A stretch of 23,709 nt of DNA, from the NCBI GenBank assembly GCA_002354135.1, contig DEKZ01000249.1, positions 1 to 23,709 on the forward strand, given 5' to 3'. The DNA is from Massilia sp. UBA2709. Lineage in GTDB: Bacteria; Pseudomonadota; Gammaproteobacteria; Burkholderiales; Burkholderiaceae_D. The translations under genes and the position numbers were made by a program. Position 1 is the stretch's first letter; every line of letters starts with the position of its first letter. This document shows, one piece after another, positions 1-9,821 of this stretch. The notes beneath the pieces are model-generated. The model had not been told where the DNA came from. It searched no databases and saw only the letters and a list, made by a program, of their open reading frames with translations.

Positions 1-1
1 C

Positions 2-1350
2 TGCGCCCGTCCTGCCGCCCTGCGCCCGGACGTGGCACGTCCGGCCGTGCGCCGTACCGCGGTTCGCCCCGCCGCGCCGGCGCCGGTTGCGGTCAGCTAC
101 ACTCCACCCCAGACCCTCATCATGGCGCTGGGTGAAGTCAAGCTGCTGCCGATGCGCGCCAAGGTGCGCCGCGTCGCCCTCGGCAGCGGTTCCGTGATCA
201 GCGCCACCACCGTTGACCAGAACCTGTTGCTGATCGGCGAACAGGTGGGCGACACTTCCCTGTTGGTCTGGACCGGCAGGGAAGTGCAGACCTACAAAGT
301 GCAGGTGGTGCCGCGCGAGCTGGCGGCGGTACGTGCCAAGCTCGAGGCGCTGGTCGGCAGCGAGAAAGGCATCACGATTACCCAAGTGGGGCCGGAACTG
401 GTGCTCTCCGGTGTCGCCCACAAGCTGGTGCTGGACAAGCTGGCCGCAGCGCTCGGCGATACGCCCGGTGTGGTCAACAACATCAAGGAAGACCAGGGCT
501 TGGCCTATACGCGCTCGGTCCTGTTCCGCCTGCACTTTGTGGAAATCAACCGCTCGCTGCTTGAGAACATCGGCATCGACTGGGACAACGAAGCAATGGG
601 CCCGACGATTGGCTTGCGCGGAGTGGCCAGGAATACCGGTATCTTCAAGAACATTCCGGCCAACGGGGCCAGCGATAACCTGCTCGACCCGAACCCCGGC
701 TTTATCACCCGCAACGGTACCAGCAAGGGCTTCTTCTTCGGCCTGGCGTCGACGATCGGGTCGCGCCTGAGGCTGGCGATCGCCGACGGCGACGCGCGCG
801 TGCTGGCCACGCCCGAGCTCACCGCGCGCAGTGGCGGCAAGGCGCGCCTGCTGGTTGGCGGGGAGGTGCCTATCCCGCTCGCCGGCGCCTTCGGCAGTAC
901 TACCGTCGAATTCAAGCCCTATGGCCTGCAGTTCTCGGTCGAGCCACACATCGACGCCAACGACATCATCAGCGCAAACGTGTCGACCGAGCTGTCGCAG
1001 ATCGATCCTTCAGTCTCGGTGGCAGGTATCCCGGGTTTTATCACGCGTAACACCAGCAGCCAGATCAGCGTCAAACCGGGCGAAGTGGTGGCGTTGTCCG
1101 GGCTGGTGAATGCGGAACTGGCGAATTCGATCGACCGCGTGCCTGCGCTGAGCAGGATTCCCCTGTTCGGCCGCCTGTTCCGTTCTGACGACTTCCGCAA
1201 CCGCAAGACCGAACTGGTGGTTTTCGTCGAGAGCGAGATCGTCAACGCCGGCGACGGCATGGCCGCCGCCCTGCGTGCGCGCGGCGAGCAGGGCAAACGC
1301 GAGTTCGAAGAGAAGGTCAACAGGGCGGCGCAGCCGTCGGGAGAAATGCC

Positions 1351-1354
<4 letters not shown>
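2..1354 (+). CDS. cpaC: Tad/Flp pilus secretin CpaC/RcpA (5'-partial)
   Basis: This is the outer-membrane secretin through which a Tad (Flp, type IVc) pilus exits the cell. The frame is open to the left edge. The first in-window start is a GTG at 32, but there is no signal peptide after it, so the true start and leader probably lie outside the window. From that GTG, a pilus-formation N-terminal domain covers roughly residues 25-95, and a BON-like segment follows at about 95-155 (VLSGVAHKLVLDKLAAALGD). The secretin domain covers roughly 230-415 and shows the family's conserved run: VPIPLAGAFGSTTVEFKPYG, then GEVVALSGLV, then VPALSRIPLFGRLFRS. The stop overlaps the ATPase start (ATGA), so the two are translationally coupled. 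Family assignment is firm; only the N-terminus is unknown. Confidence 0.93.
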
Positions 1355-3047
<1,693 letters not shown>

Positions 3048-3051
<4 letters not shown>

Positions 3052-3899
3052 ACGACACGCTGGTCCTGCTGGCGCTCTTTTTCGTCGCCGGCTTCGCCCT
3101 GATCTGGATGGGATTGCATTTCGGCAGCCGCTGGCTGGCCCGGCGCCAGGCCCGCGCCGCGAAGAGCGCGGCATCTGAGCTGGAAGGCATGTTCATCTTC
3201 ACCGAGTCGAACCGCATCATGACGATCAACCTCGTCGTGCTCATTTCGCTTCCGGTGCTGGCCTGGGTCGCCACCGGCAACCTGATCCTGGTGGGCGCCT
3301 GCGTGGTGCTGGCTTTCATCGCGCCGCGTTACGTGGTGCGCTACATCGCGCGCAGGCGGCTGCGCCAGTTCGAGGAGCAACTGCCCGATGCCCTGCTGAT
3401 GGTGACCGGCGCGCTGCGCGCGGGCGCCAGCCTGATGATCGCGCTCGAGAGCGTGTCGGCTGAAGGCAAGCCCCCGGTGTCGCAGGAATTCGAGCTGCTG
3501 CTGCGCGAGCTGCGCCTCGGGACCGATTTCGGCGTGGCCCTGCAGAACCTGGAGCGGCGCGTGCCGCTGCCGGACCTGCTGATGGTGACCTCGGGCATGG
3601 CGCTGGCGCGTGAAGTGGGCGCCAACCTGGCCGAGACGCTGGAGTCGATCGCGCGCACCATCCGCGCCCGCCTGCAAATGGAAGGCAAGATCCGCAGCCT
3701 GACCGCCCAGGGAAAGATGCAAGGCCTGGTGATGTCGGCGCTGCCGCTGTTCCTGGTGCTGGTTCTGCGCGTCATGGAGCCGGAGGCGATGGCGCCGCTG
3801 TTCTCCGAATGGTATGGATGGTGCACGCTGGCCTTCATCCTGTTCGCTGTGGCCATCGGTTATCATTTTATTAGCAAAATTACAAATATCGATGTGTGA
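3048..3899 (+). CDS. tadB: Tad pilus inner-membrane platform protein TadB
   Basis: This 283-aa inner-membrane protein is one of the two GspF-like platform subunits that couple the CpaF ATPase to pilin extraction. Hydrophobic segments are visible at about residues 4-24, 64-100, 222-242 and 255-275. Between them is a cytoplasmic T2SSF domain with the conserved pattern LPDALLMVTGALRAGASLMI and, later, DLLMVTSGMALAREVGANLA. The start is the ATG in an ATGA overlap with cpaF, so coupling is likely. The gene ends six bases before tadC. Length and topology are normal for TadB. Confidence 0.93.
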
Positions 3900-3905
3900 G
3901 GGAGC

Positions 3906-4793
3906 ATGCAGCAGATCCTGATTGCCATCCTGATCGGCATGGCCTTCGTGGCTTTTGCCGGCAGTGTCATCTATAGCGCCGTGCGCCTGACTGACGAGGT
4001 GCCGGAGGAAGACCGCGAATACCTCGATCCGCTGCCGCGCGGCTTGCGCATGCTGTGGCCGGTCCTGCGCATGGTCGACTACCACATATGCCAGCGCCTG
4101 CCGGCCACCCTGACGCGAGACGCGGCCGACAAGCTGCGCCTGTCCGGCCTGTTGTACTTGATGAGCCCGACGCAGTTCGTGGCCTTGTGCATGGTGTCGC
4201 TGCTCGGCTTCGCGCTCTTGAGCGCGATCGCACTGCCGCTGGCCGGCATCGAGCGCCCCGGCTTCTGGATCGCGGCCGCCTCGCTGTTCGGCTGGGTCTA
4301 CCCGCGCGTGTGGCTCAAGGATTCGCTCAAGAAGCGCCAGAAGCTGATCGTGAAAGCCTTGCCGGCGTATCTGGACTTCCTGACGATGGGCGTGGAAGCG
4401 GGCCTGAACATGGCCGGCGCCATCAGCCAGGCCGTGGCCAAGGGGCCCGACGGCCCGCTGAAGAACGAGTTCGCCGCAGTCCTGCGCGACCTGCGCTCGG
4501 GCCTGACGCGCGCCGAGGCGCTTCGCCGCATGGATGAGCGGGTGAAGGTGGCGCAGGTGACGAGCTTCATTAACGCGGTTATCCAGGCCGAGCGCATGGG
4601 CGCGAGCCTGGGCCCGACCTTCCGCGCCCAGGCCGACCAGCGCCGCATCGAACGCTTCCAGTTGGCCGAGAAGCTGGCGATGGAGGCGCCCGTGAAGCTG
4701 ATCTTCCCGCTGGTGGCCTTTATTTTTCCGGTGACGTTCGTGGTGCTGATGTTCCCGATCGCCGTCAAGTTCATGCAGTCCGGCGCATTCTGA
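3906..4793 (+). CDS. tadC: Tad pilus inner-membrane platform protein TadC
   Basis: This is the second GspF-like platform protein, 295 aa, partner of TadB in the inner membrane. Its hydrophobic segments lie near residues 4-24, 95-137 and 262-285. The T2SSF domain carries the TadC-type run LPAYLDFLTMGVEAGLNMAG and then FINAVIQAERMGASLGPTFR. The start ATG is preceded by a GAGGGAGC ribosome-binding site that lies across the tadB stop. The next gene starts nine bases after its stop. Assignment is strong from position and sequence. Confidence 0.93.
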   Translation: MQQILIAILIGMAFVAFAGSVIYSAVRLTDEVPEEDREYLDPLPRGLRMLWPVLRMVDYHICQRLPATLTRDAADKLRLSGLLYLMSPTQFVALCMVSLLGFALLSAIALPLAGIERPGFWIAAASLFGWVYPRVWLKDSLKKRQKLIVKALPAYLDFLTMGVEAGLNMAGAISQAVAKGPDGPLKNEFAAVLRDLRSGLTRAEALRRMDERVKVAQVTSFINAVIQAERMGASLGPTFRAQADQRRIERFQLAEKLAMEAPVKLIFPLVAFIFPVTFVVLMFPIAVKFMQSGAF

Positions 4794-4802
4794 GAGGGGC
4801 GC

Positions 4803-5162
4803 ATGCAACACATGAGTATCGATGTGCCGGAGTCGACGGCGGGCCGGCTCGAGCTGATGATCGCCACCTCGACCCTCGAGCGCATGCGCGGCCTGCTGGG
4901 GCGTGCGGCGCTCGGTGCGCGCGAAGGCATGCTGCTTCCGAAATGCGCGATGATCCACACCTTCGGCATGGGCTATCCGATCGACGTCGTTTATCTCGAC
5001 CGCCGCAATCGCGTGCTGAAGGTCAGCCCGGCGCTGCGGCCGCGCCGTATGGACGGCCACTGGCGCGCCTACACGGTGCTCGAACTGGCCGCCGGCACGG
5101 CGCAGGCCTGCGGCATCCGTCCCGGCTGCGCGCTGGCGCTGCCGGGCGGGAGCGGTCGATGA
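4803..5162 (+). CDS. DUF192 family protein in the tad operon
   Basis: This 119-aa protein belongs to the DUF192 family, whose biochemical role is not established. The typical pattern is present: a short strand, then RMRGLLGRAAL, then the conserved MIHTFGMGYPIDVVYLDRRN core, and an ending VLELAAGTAQACGIRPG. Many family members carry a signal peptide; this one has none that I can see, so it may be cytoplasmic. The start ATG follows a GAGAGGGG ribosome-binding site just after the tadC stop. The stop overlaps the TadE-like gene (ATGA). It is therefore embedded in the pilus operon between platform and pseudopilin genes, which suggests co-expression but does not prove a pilus role. Confidence 0.85.
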   Translation: MQHMSIDVPESTAGRLELMIATSTLERMRGLLGRAALGAREGMLLPKCAMIHTFGMGYPIDVVYLDRRNRVLKVSPALRPRRMDGHWRAYTVLELAAGTAQACGIRPGCALALPGGSGR

Positions 5163-5875
5163 GGGCGCGCAGTCTCCTGTCCGGCCAGTCCAGCGTTGAA
5201 TTCCTGGTCGCGCTGCCGGTGCTGATCCTGCTGCTGTTCGGGATCATCCAGTTTGCGCTGATCTACCAGGCACGCGCCACGCTGAACCATGCGACGATGC
5301 TGGCGGCCCGCGCCGGCGCCGTGAACAACGGCAGCAAGACCGCGATGCGCGCGGCGCTGGCGCGCGGACTGACACCGCTGTTTGCGGCCAAGCCGACCGA
5401 TGGCGGCTATACCGAGGCCTGGACCGAGGCGAGAACGAAGGAGACGCTGCCTACCCTAGCGACGCTGACGGTGCTCAATCCGACGCGCGCCGCGTTTGCC
5501 GACTTCGCCCAGGCACGCCTGGACGGCAAGGCCGGCCGCGAGCTGCCCAACGACACGCTCAACTACCGCAACACCGCTCCGGGTGGAAGCTCGCGCATCT
5601 CGATCCAGGACGCGAACCTGCTGCACCTGCGCGTGACCTACTGCTACCGCTTGATCGTGCCGGTGCTCGACCGCGTGATTCACGCCACCGTCAACGCGCT
5701 GTCCTCGTCCGATTCCTCGCTGTCGGCCAACGGCATGTCCGATCCCTTCGGCACGAACGGCGCCAGGACCCGCCCGAACTGCGTCAATCCGCTGGCGCGC
5801 GGCGAGCGCCGCATCGAAATCCGTAGCGAAGCTTTCGTCCGCATGCAAACCCCGTTCTACGATTCCAATCTATGA
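5159..5875 (+). CDS. TadE-like minor pseudopilin
   Basis: This is a TadE/TadG-type pseudopilin of 238 aa. The N-terminus carries a prepilin-like signal: a short basic leader, then Gly followed by QSSVEF, so Glu sits at +5 after the putative cleavage site, and then the hydrophobic helix LVALPVLILLLFGIIQFALI. Processing by a prepilin peptidase is expected; the only such peptidase in this window is PilD at 18623-19486. The remainder is a periplasmic domain with two cysteines (in VTYCYR and RPNCVN), which could form a disulfide. The frame is open much further upstream, but the ATG at 5159 gives an ATGA overlap and the proper leader, so that start is chosen. The stop overlaps the next gene. Confidence 0.9.
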   Translation: MRARSLLSGQSSVEFLVALPVLILLLFGIIQFALIYQARATLNHATMLAARAGAVNNGSKTAMRAALARGLTPLFAAKPTDGGYTEAWTEARTKETLPTLATLTVLNPTRAAFADFAQARLDGKAGRELPNDTLNYRNTAPGGSSRISIQDANLLHLRVTYCYRLIVPVLDRVIHATVNALSSSDSSLSANGMSDPFGTNGARTRPNCVNPLARGERRIEIRSEAFVRMQTPFYDSNL

Positions 5876-6327
5876 CCAGAATTCTCACCTGTGCGCTGCT
5901 GGCCTGCCTGGCCGACGTCGCGCTCGCCCAGCAGGCGCCGGCCCAGCGCTATATCGACGCCCAGGGCGTCGAAATCATCCAGAACCGCGACGCCGCGCGT
6001 CCTTCGGGGGTAGCCTCGGGGCGCGTGGCGCCTGTCCCCAAAGCCGCCGCCGCGGCAGGCGCCGCATCCGATCCGAAGCTCCAGGTCGGCGCGGCAGAGC
6101 AGGCGGCGCGCGACCTCGACCGCGCGGCGATCCTGCGCGAGGAGCTGGCGCACGAAACGCGAAAGTTCGAGGCCGCCAGCAGGGCGCTGGTGCAGTCCGA
6201 AAAAGCGGCGCGCACGCAACCGCAGGACCCGGCGGCGTTGAAGCAGTTGAATGAGCTGCTGCACACCCACCAGCAAAACATCCAGTCGATCACCGCCGAA
6301 CTGCAGCGCGCAGGCGTCCAGCGCTAG
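5872..6327 (+). CDS. Secreted Ala/Gln-rich protein at the end of the tad operon (gene A)
   Basis: I do not recognise a named family. The 151-aa product has a short signal peptide (MTRILTCALLACLADVALA, cleavage likely before QQAP). A conserved-looking YIDAQGVEIIQNRDAARP block follows, then an Ala-rich linker and a likely coiled coil from about residue 75 to 145 rich in Ala, Glu, Gln and Arg. The N-terminal YIDAQGVEIIQNRD motif recalls short periplasmic proteins with a beta-hairpin, but no function can be given. The ATG overlaps the TadE stop (ATGA), and a terminator-like hairpin lies 35 bases downstream, so it is the last gene of the tad operon. A broken copy lies at 6948-7337. Confidence 0.8.
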   Translation: MTRILTCALLACLADVALAQQAPAQRYIDAQGVEIIQNRDAARPSGVASGRVAPVPKAAAAAGAASDPKLQVGAAEQAARDLDRAAILREELAHETRKFEAASRALVQSEKAARTQPQDPAALKQLNELLHTHQQNIQSITAELQRAGVQR

Positions 6328-6362
6328 GCGAACCATGGCATTTACCCGGCAGTAGCAACACG

Positions 6363-6393
6363 CTGGCCGCGATTTGCGTGGCCGGCCGTTTTT
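6363..6393 (+). terminator. Intrinsic terminator closing the tad operon
   Basis: A 9-bp stem with two G-U pairs (6363-6371 with 6377-6385, loop ATTTG) is followed after three bases by TTTTT at 6389-6393. It lies between gene A and gene B, so the pilus operon probably ends here, with some readthrough possible because of the gap before the T run. Confidence 0.55.
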
Positions 6394-6410
6394 GATAAGG
6401 AAGAGAAGCA

Positions 6411-6947
6411 ATGAAACGCATGACCAACACCCTCTTCGGCGCCTTGGCGCTGGCATTTGCCACCAACGTGGCAGTGGCGGCCGACACCCGCTACCTGCCG
6501 CCAGCCGGCTTGTACCAGGTCGACATCGTCGGTGGCATGAAGAGCATGTCGCCTGCACGTACGCTCGAAAGGAACGATACCTACGATGGCGAGAGCGGCA
6601 GCGTCAGCAGCGAGTTCAAGCGCGATGGCGGCAGCCCGGCGAAGAGCATGATCCCGGGAACCGGGCCACTGCGCACCTGCATCGGACCGACCAAGCCGGG
6701 TGCACTGCCAAAGGGCGTGGCCATCGATGGATGCAAGGCCACCAAGGGGGAAGTCATCAACGGCGAGATGGTGGCGGTGCACAATTGCCCTTGGGGGAAT
6801 ATGAAAATCCACATGCGCCAGCTCGATGCCAAGACCTGGCAGACATCGATGGAGCGCGTGCAGACCGGCGGCGGGGAAGCCGGCGGCGCGCGCAAGGAGC
6901 ACAAGACGGTCATGCGCCTGACCCGCGTAGGCGACTGCAAGAGCTGA
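6411..6947 (+). CDS. Secreted four-cysteine protein, DUF3617-like (gene B)
   Basis: This 178-aa protein is exported: a signal peptide (MKRMTNTLFGALALAFATNVAVAA) precedes a mature domain beginning DTRYLPPAGLYQVDIVGG. Four cysteines are spaced as in DUF3617-type small periplasmic proteins (RTCIG, DGCKA, HNCPW, GDCKS), probably forming two disulfides. The DUF3617 assignment rests on this pattern and is tentative; no function is known for that family. The ATG follows a GGAAGAG ribosome-binding site at spacing 6. It has two paralogues downstream: B'' at 8157-8693 (22 differences in the 465-base mature part by hand count) and the diverged B' at 7393-8118. Confidence 0.8.
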   Translation: MKRMTNTLFGALALAFATNVAVAADTRYLPPAGLYQVDIVGGMKSMSPARTLERNDTYDGESGSVSSEFKRDGGSPAKSMIPGTGPLRTCIGPTKPGALPKGVAIDGCKATKGEVINGEMVAVHNCPWGNMKIHMRQLDAKTWQTSMERVQTGGGEAGGARKEHKTVMRLTRVGDCKS

Positions 6948-7337
6948 CCAGCAGGCCTCGGCCCAGCGCTACATCGACGCCCAGGGCGTCGATATTATCC
7001 AGAACCGCAACGCTGCCAGGCCGCCTGCGGCCGGCGGCCAGTCAAGCGCAACCGGGATGCGCGCAGTGGCAACCGGGGCTCCGATCTCGTCAGCAGCGGG
7101 CATCGCCGCAGCGACCGCAGCGACGGGCGCAGCGGTCGACCCCAGGTGGCAGGTAAGCCCCCGAGAATGCGCAAGTTCGAGGCTGCGACAAACGCGATGG
7201 CGCAGGCCGGGCAGGCCGCGCGCAAGCAACCGGACACCGGGGCTGTACTGAAGCAGTTGAAGGAGCCCTTGCATACCCATCAGCAGAACCTCCAGTCGAT
7301 CACCGCAGAACGTCGGCGCACTCGCGTGTCCCGCTGA
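6948..7337 (+). pseudogene. Truncated, frameshifted copy of gene A (A')
   Basis: The sequence after the gene B stop repeats gene A from its mature N-terminus: QQASAQRYIDAQGVDIIQNR is readable in one frame from 6949, matching gene A from 5929. The similarity begins at the base after the TGA of gene B, so the copy has no start codon, signal peptide or ribosome-binding site. Near 7145 about 60 bases are missing relative to gene A and the frame changes. The tail (RKFEAATNAMAQ, then KQLKEPLHTHQQNLQSITAE) matches the end of gene A in another frame, to the stop at 7337. It is a clear relic rather than a gene. Confidence 0.85.
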
Positions 7338-7392
7338 GCGGCGATGCAGGTACCGCCGCTGGCCACCTTGTTACATCATTGAAGGAGTTCGA

Positions 7393-8118
7393 ATGAAAAA
7401 CGGTAAGTACCTGGCGTCCGCCTTGTCGTTTACGCTGACCGCCAGCGCGTGCGCGATGGCTGCGGCACTCCCGGCAGTGCAGGATCCCGCTTACCTTCCT
7501 CCACCAGGGCTGTATCAGTTTGACGTCGTCAGCGATCGGACCAGCCATGGTTCAGGCGGGAAAACCTTTACGCACGAGACGCAGGACGGTGCAAGCGGAA
7601 GCCTCCAGGCGCGGACTCGCAGCACGGAGGGAGGCGAGGCGGCCCATGCATTCAAGGGGAGCGGCCCCATGCGGGTGTGTATGCCCCCGACCAAGCCCGG
7701 CGCCATTCCGAAGAATCTGGTCATCGACGGCTGCAAGGCAATGAAGGGGGAGGTCATCAACGGCCAGATGGTGGCGGTACAGAACTGCCCCTGGGGGAGC
7801 ATGAAGATCACGCTGCGCAAGGTCGACGCCAGGACCTGGGAGAACACCACGGAGATCGTCGAAGCCGTGGGCGCGCCGCAAGGCGAGGACGACGAGCATC
7901 CTTTGCGCGAGGTCTACGAGGACTGGGTCAAGAACGGCACTGCCGAGGAAAAGGCCGAGGGACGGCGCCTGCTGGCGGAAGCCAGGAAATACGAGGCTGA
8001 AAGGAAGGCCATGCCAAAGCGCGGCGCTGCAGCGGCGGACCCCGGCATGAAGGGGACGCCGCTGTTCGAGGAGAAAAGCGTGATCCGTCTTACCCGCCTG
8101 GGTAACTGCAAGGGTTGA
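7393..8118 (+). CDS. Secreted four-cysteine protein with charged insert (gene B')
   Basis: A diverged paralogue of genes B and B'', 241 aa. The signal peptide is MKNGKYLASALSFTLTASACAMA with an Ala-rich cleavage area. The mature part keeps YLPPPGLYQFDVVS, the CMPPTKPGAIPKN block, DGCKAMKGEVINGQMVAVQN and CPWGSMKI, and ends RLTRLGNCKG. All four mature cysteines are conserved. About 65 extra residues (roughly 157-222) lie before the last block; they are highly charged and helix-prone (HPLREVYEDWVKNG, then GRRLLAEARKYEAERKA). The ATG follows AAGGAG at spacing 6. Function unknown. Confidence 0.78.
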   Translation: MKNGKYLASALSFTLTASACAMAAALPAVQDPAYLPPPGLYQFDVVSDRTSHGSGGKTFTHETQDGASGSLQARTRSTEGGEAAHAFKGSGPMRVCMPPTKPGAIPKNLVIDGCKAMKGEVINGQMVAVQNCPWGSMKITLRKVDARTWENTTEIVEAVGAPQGEDDEHPLREVYEDWVKNGTAEEKAEGRRLLAEARKYEAERKAMPKRGAAAADPGMKGTPLFEEKSVIRLTRLGNCKG

Positions 8119-8156
8119 ACATGTATCGACCAGAGCCACCTCGTTCAGGAGGAACC

Positions 8157-8693
8157 GTGAAACGACTGGGTGTAACCCTCATCGGCGCCATAGCGCTGGC
8201 TCTCGCCGCTGCCGCCTTCGCGGCGCCCGACACCCGCTACCTGCCGCCAGCCGGCTTGTACCAGGTCGACATCGTCGGTGGCATGAAGAGCATGTCGCCC
8301 GCACGTACCCTGGAAAGGAACGATACCTACGATGGCGAGAGCGGCAGCGTCAGCAGCGAGTTCAAGCGCGACGGCGGCAGCCCGGCGAAAAGCATGATCC
8401 CGGGAGCCGGGCCACTGCGTACCTGCATCGGACCGACCAAGCCCGGTGCGCTGCCGAAGGGTGTGGCGATCGATGGATGCAAGGCCACCAAGGGTGAAGT
8501 CATCAACGGCGAGATGGTGGCGGTGCACAATTGCCCCTGGGGGAATATGAAAATCCACATGCGCCAGCTCGATGCGAAGACCTGGCAGACATCGATGGAG
8601 CGCGTGCAGACCGGCGGCGGGGAAGGCGGTAGCGCGCGCAAGGAGCAAAAGACGGTCATGCGCCTGACCCGCGTCGGCGACTGCCAGGGCTGA
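8157..8693 (+). CDS. Secreted four-cysteine protein, DUF3617-like (gene B'')
   Basis: This 178-aa protein has the same length as gene B and a mature part nearly identical to it (from DTRYLPPAGLYQVDIVGG to the end). The signal peptide is unrelated (MKRLGVTLIGAIALALAAAAFA). I chose the GTG at 8157 because AGGAGG lies at 8147-8152 and this start gives a clean signal peptide. A TTG at 8115 and an ATG at 8121 are in frame but would add a polar leader and lack a site. The four cysteines are conserved. It probably shares a transcript with B', whose stop is 38 bases upstream. Function unknown. Confidence 0.78.
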   Translation: MKRLGVTLIGAIALALAAAAFAAPDTRYLPPAGLYQVDIVGGMKSMSPARTLERNDTYDGESGSVSSEFKRDGGSPAKSMIPGAGPLRTCIGPTKPGALPKGVAIDGCKATKGEVINGEMVAVHNCPWGNMKIHMRQLDAKTWQTSMERVQTGGGEGGSARKEQKTVMRLTRVGDCQG

Positions 8694-8706
8694 GACCGGA
8701 GAGTGG

Positions 8707-8735
8707 AAAAGCCGGCGGCGCAGGCGCCTCCGGCT
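8707..8735 (-). terminator. Intrinsic terminator of the amidase operon
   Basis: On the - strand, 25 bases after the amidase stop, a 12-base arm (AGCCGGAGGCGC) is followed by its near-complement (GCGCCGCCGGCT, one mismatch) and then by T residues (AAAA at 8707-8710 on the + strand). The hairpin could also slow transcription arriving from gene B'' on the + strand. Confidence 0.65.
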
Positions 8736-8759
8736 GACGTCACGGCGCGGCTTGAGCGA

Positions 8760-9785
8760 TCACCACGCCATCTTGTTCCAGGTATTGTCCCCGACAATCC
8801 CGTCCACCCCCAGCCCCTTGGCGCTCTGGAAGCTGCGCACCGCGCTGTAGGTGGCCGGGCCGAAGCTGCCGTCCACTACCAGTCCGTAGCCGCTTTCGTT
8901 GAGCTGGCTCTGCACCGCGCGCACCTTGGCGCCGGTGTCGCCCTCCTGGGTGACGATGGTCAGGGCCGGCCAGGTGGCGTTGCCGACGATGCCGTCCGCG
9001 CCCAGGCCGTGCGAACTCTGGAAGTTCTTCACCGCGTTCTGGGTGGCCGTGTCGAAGCTGCCGTTCACGGTGAGCGAATAGCCCCATTGCTGCAGCAGGT
9101 ACTGGATGGTGCGCACGCGTTCGCCCGTATTGCCGTACTGGACCACAGGCCAGGACAGGGCGCCGCCACCGGTGTCGCCGCCGCCACCCGAGCCGCCGGC
9201 AACCAGGCTCTTGTAGCGCGGCCAGTCCCAACCCGAGCCGGGGTCGGTGTGGGTCTGGCTGGCGTAGTTGACGTGGCCCTTGACGTTGTAGAGCGAGTCC
9301 GAGGGCACCGCGTTCCAGCCGCTGCTGCCGTCGTACACCTTCTGCGCCAGGCCGCGCGAGGCGAGGATGTCGCGGGTCAGGGCGGCGGAAGCGTTGTACA
9401 TCGCCGTCGTGTACCAGGTGCCCGGCGCGTTGATGTAGCCCTCGTGCTCGATGCCGACCGTGTAGCCGTTCGAATTGCCGACGTGCCAGGCCTTGTCGGC
9501 TTCGCGCACCATCTGCGTGACCTGGCCGTCCGAGGAACGGATCACGTAGTGGGCCGAGACGCCGGCGCTGCAGTTCTGGAACCAGGAGATCGAGCCGGCA
9601 TACGAGCCTTGCGTGGTGTGGACGGTCACGTGGGTGACCGAGGCCGTGCGCGAGGAGTAATTGCAGCTGGCCGCCGGGTTCCAGATCGCCGGTGGATAAT
9701 CGGTCGAGGCGGCCACGGGCAGCGATTGCAGGCCGAGCGCGCCCAGGATCAAGCCTGCCAGCAGGCTGTTCGTGCTTGTCTTCAT
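8760..9785 (-). CDS. Secreted N-acetylmuramoyl-L-alanine amidase with two peptidoglycan-binding repeats
   Basis: This 341-aa exported enzyme should cleave the amide bond between N-acetylmuramic acid and the stem peptide. The signal peptide ends near residue 26 (LPVAAS). The Amidase_2 domain spans about residues 45-190, with predicted zinc ligands His56 (TVHTTQG), His171 (VKGHVN) and Asp181 (THTDPG), and Glu113 in GIEHEG. A Gly-rich linker (about 195-208) leads to two PG_binding_1 repeats, each with the LGADGIVGNATW or LGVDGIVGDNTW signature. The ATG follows GGAGA at spacing 7. It lies 36 bases after the lysozyme-like gene and probably shares its transcript. Confidence 0.92.
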   Translation of the reverse strand: MKTSTNSLLAGLILGALGLQSLPVAASTDYPPAIWNPAASCNYSSRTASVTHVTVHTTQGSYAGSISWFQNCSAGVSAHYVIRSSDGQVTQMVREADKAWHVGNSNGYTVGIEHEGYINAPGTWYTTAMYNASAALTRDILASRGLAQKVYDGSSGWNAVPSDSLYNVKGHVNYASQTHTDPGSGWDWPRYKSLVAGGSGGGGDTGGGALSWPVVQYGNTGERVRTIQYLLQQWGYSLTVNGSFDTATQNAVKNFQSSHGLGADGIVGNATWPALTIVTQEGDTGAKVRAVQSQLNESGYGLVVDGSFGPATYSAVRSFQSAKGLGVDGIVGDNTWNKMAW

Positions 9786-9821
9786 GGATGAGTCTCCGAA
9801 TGCGGTTGAGCGTGAGGCCGC

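Noticed and set aside
4943..5158. Longer N-terminus for the TadE-like gene
   Set aside because: This part overlaps the DUF192 gene in another frame; the ATG at 5159 gives the prepilin-like leader and ATGA coupling.
7338..7359. GCGGCG/CGCCGC hairpin before gene B'
   Set aside because: Short 6-bp stem with a 10-base loop and no T run; not convincing as a terminator.
8703..9791. A 362-codon forward frame opposite the amidase
   Set aside because: Antisense shadow of the amidase gene, with biased His/Val/Arg composition and no family features.
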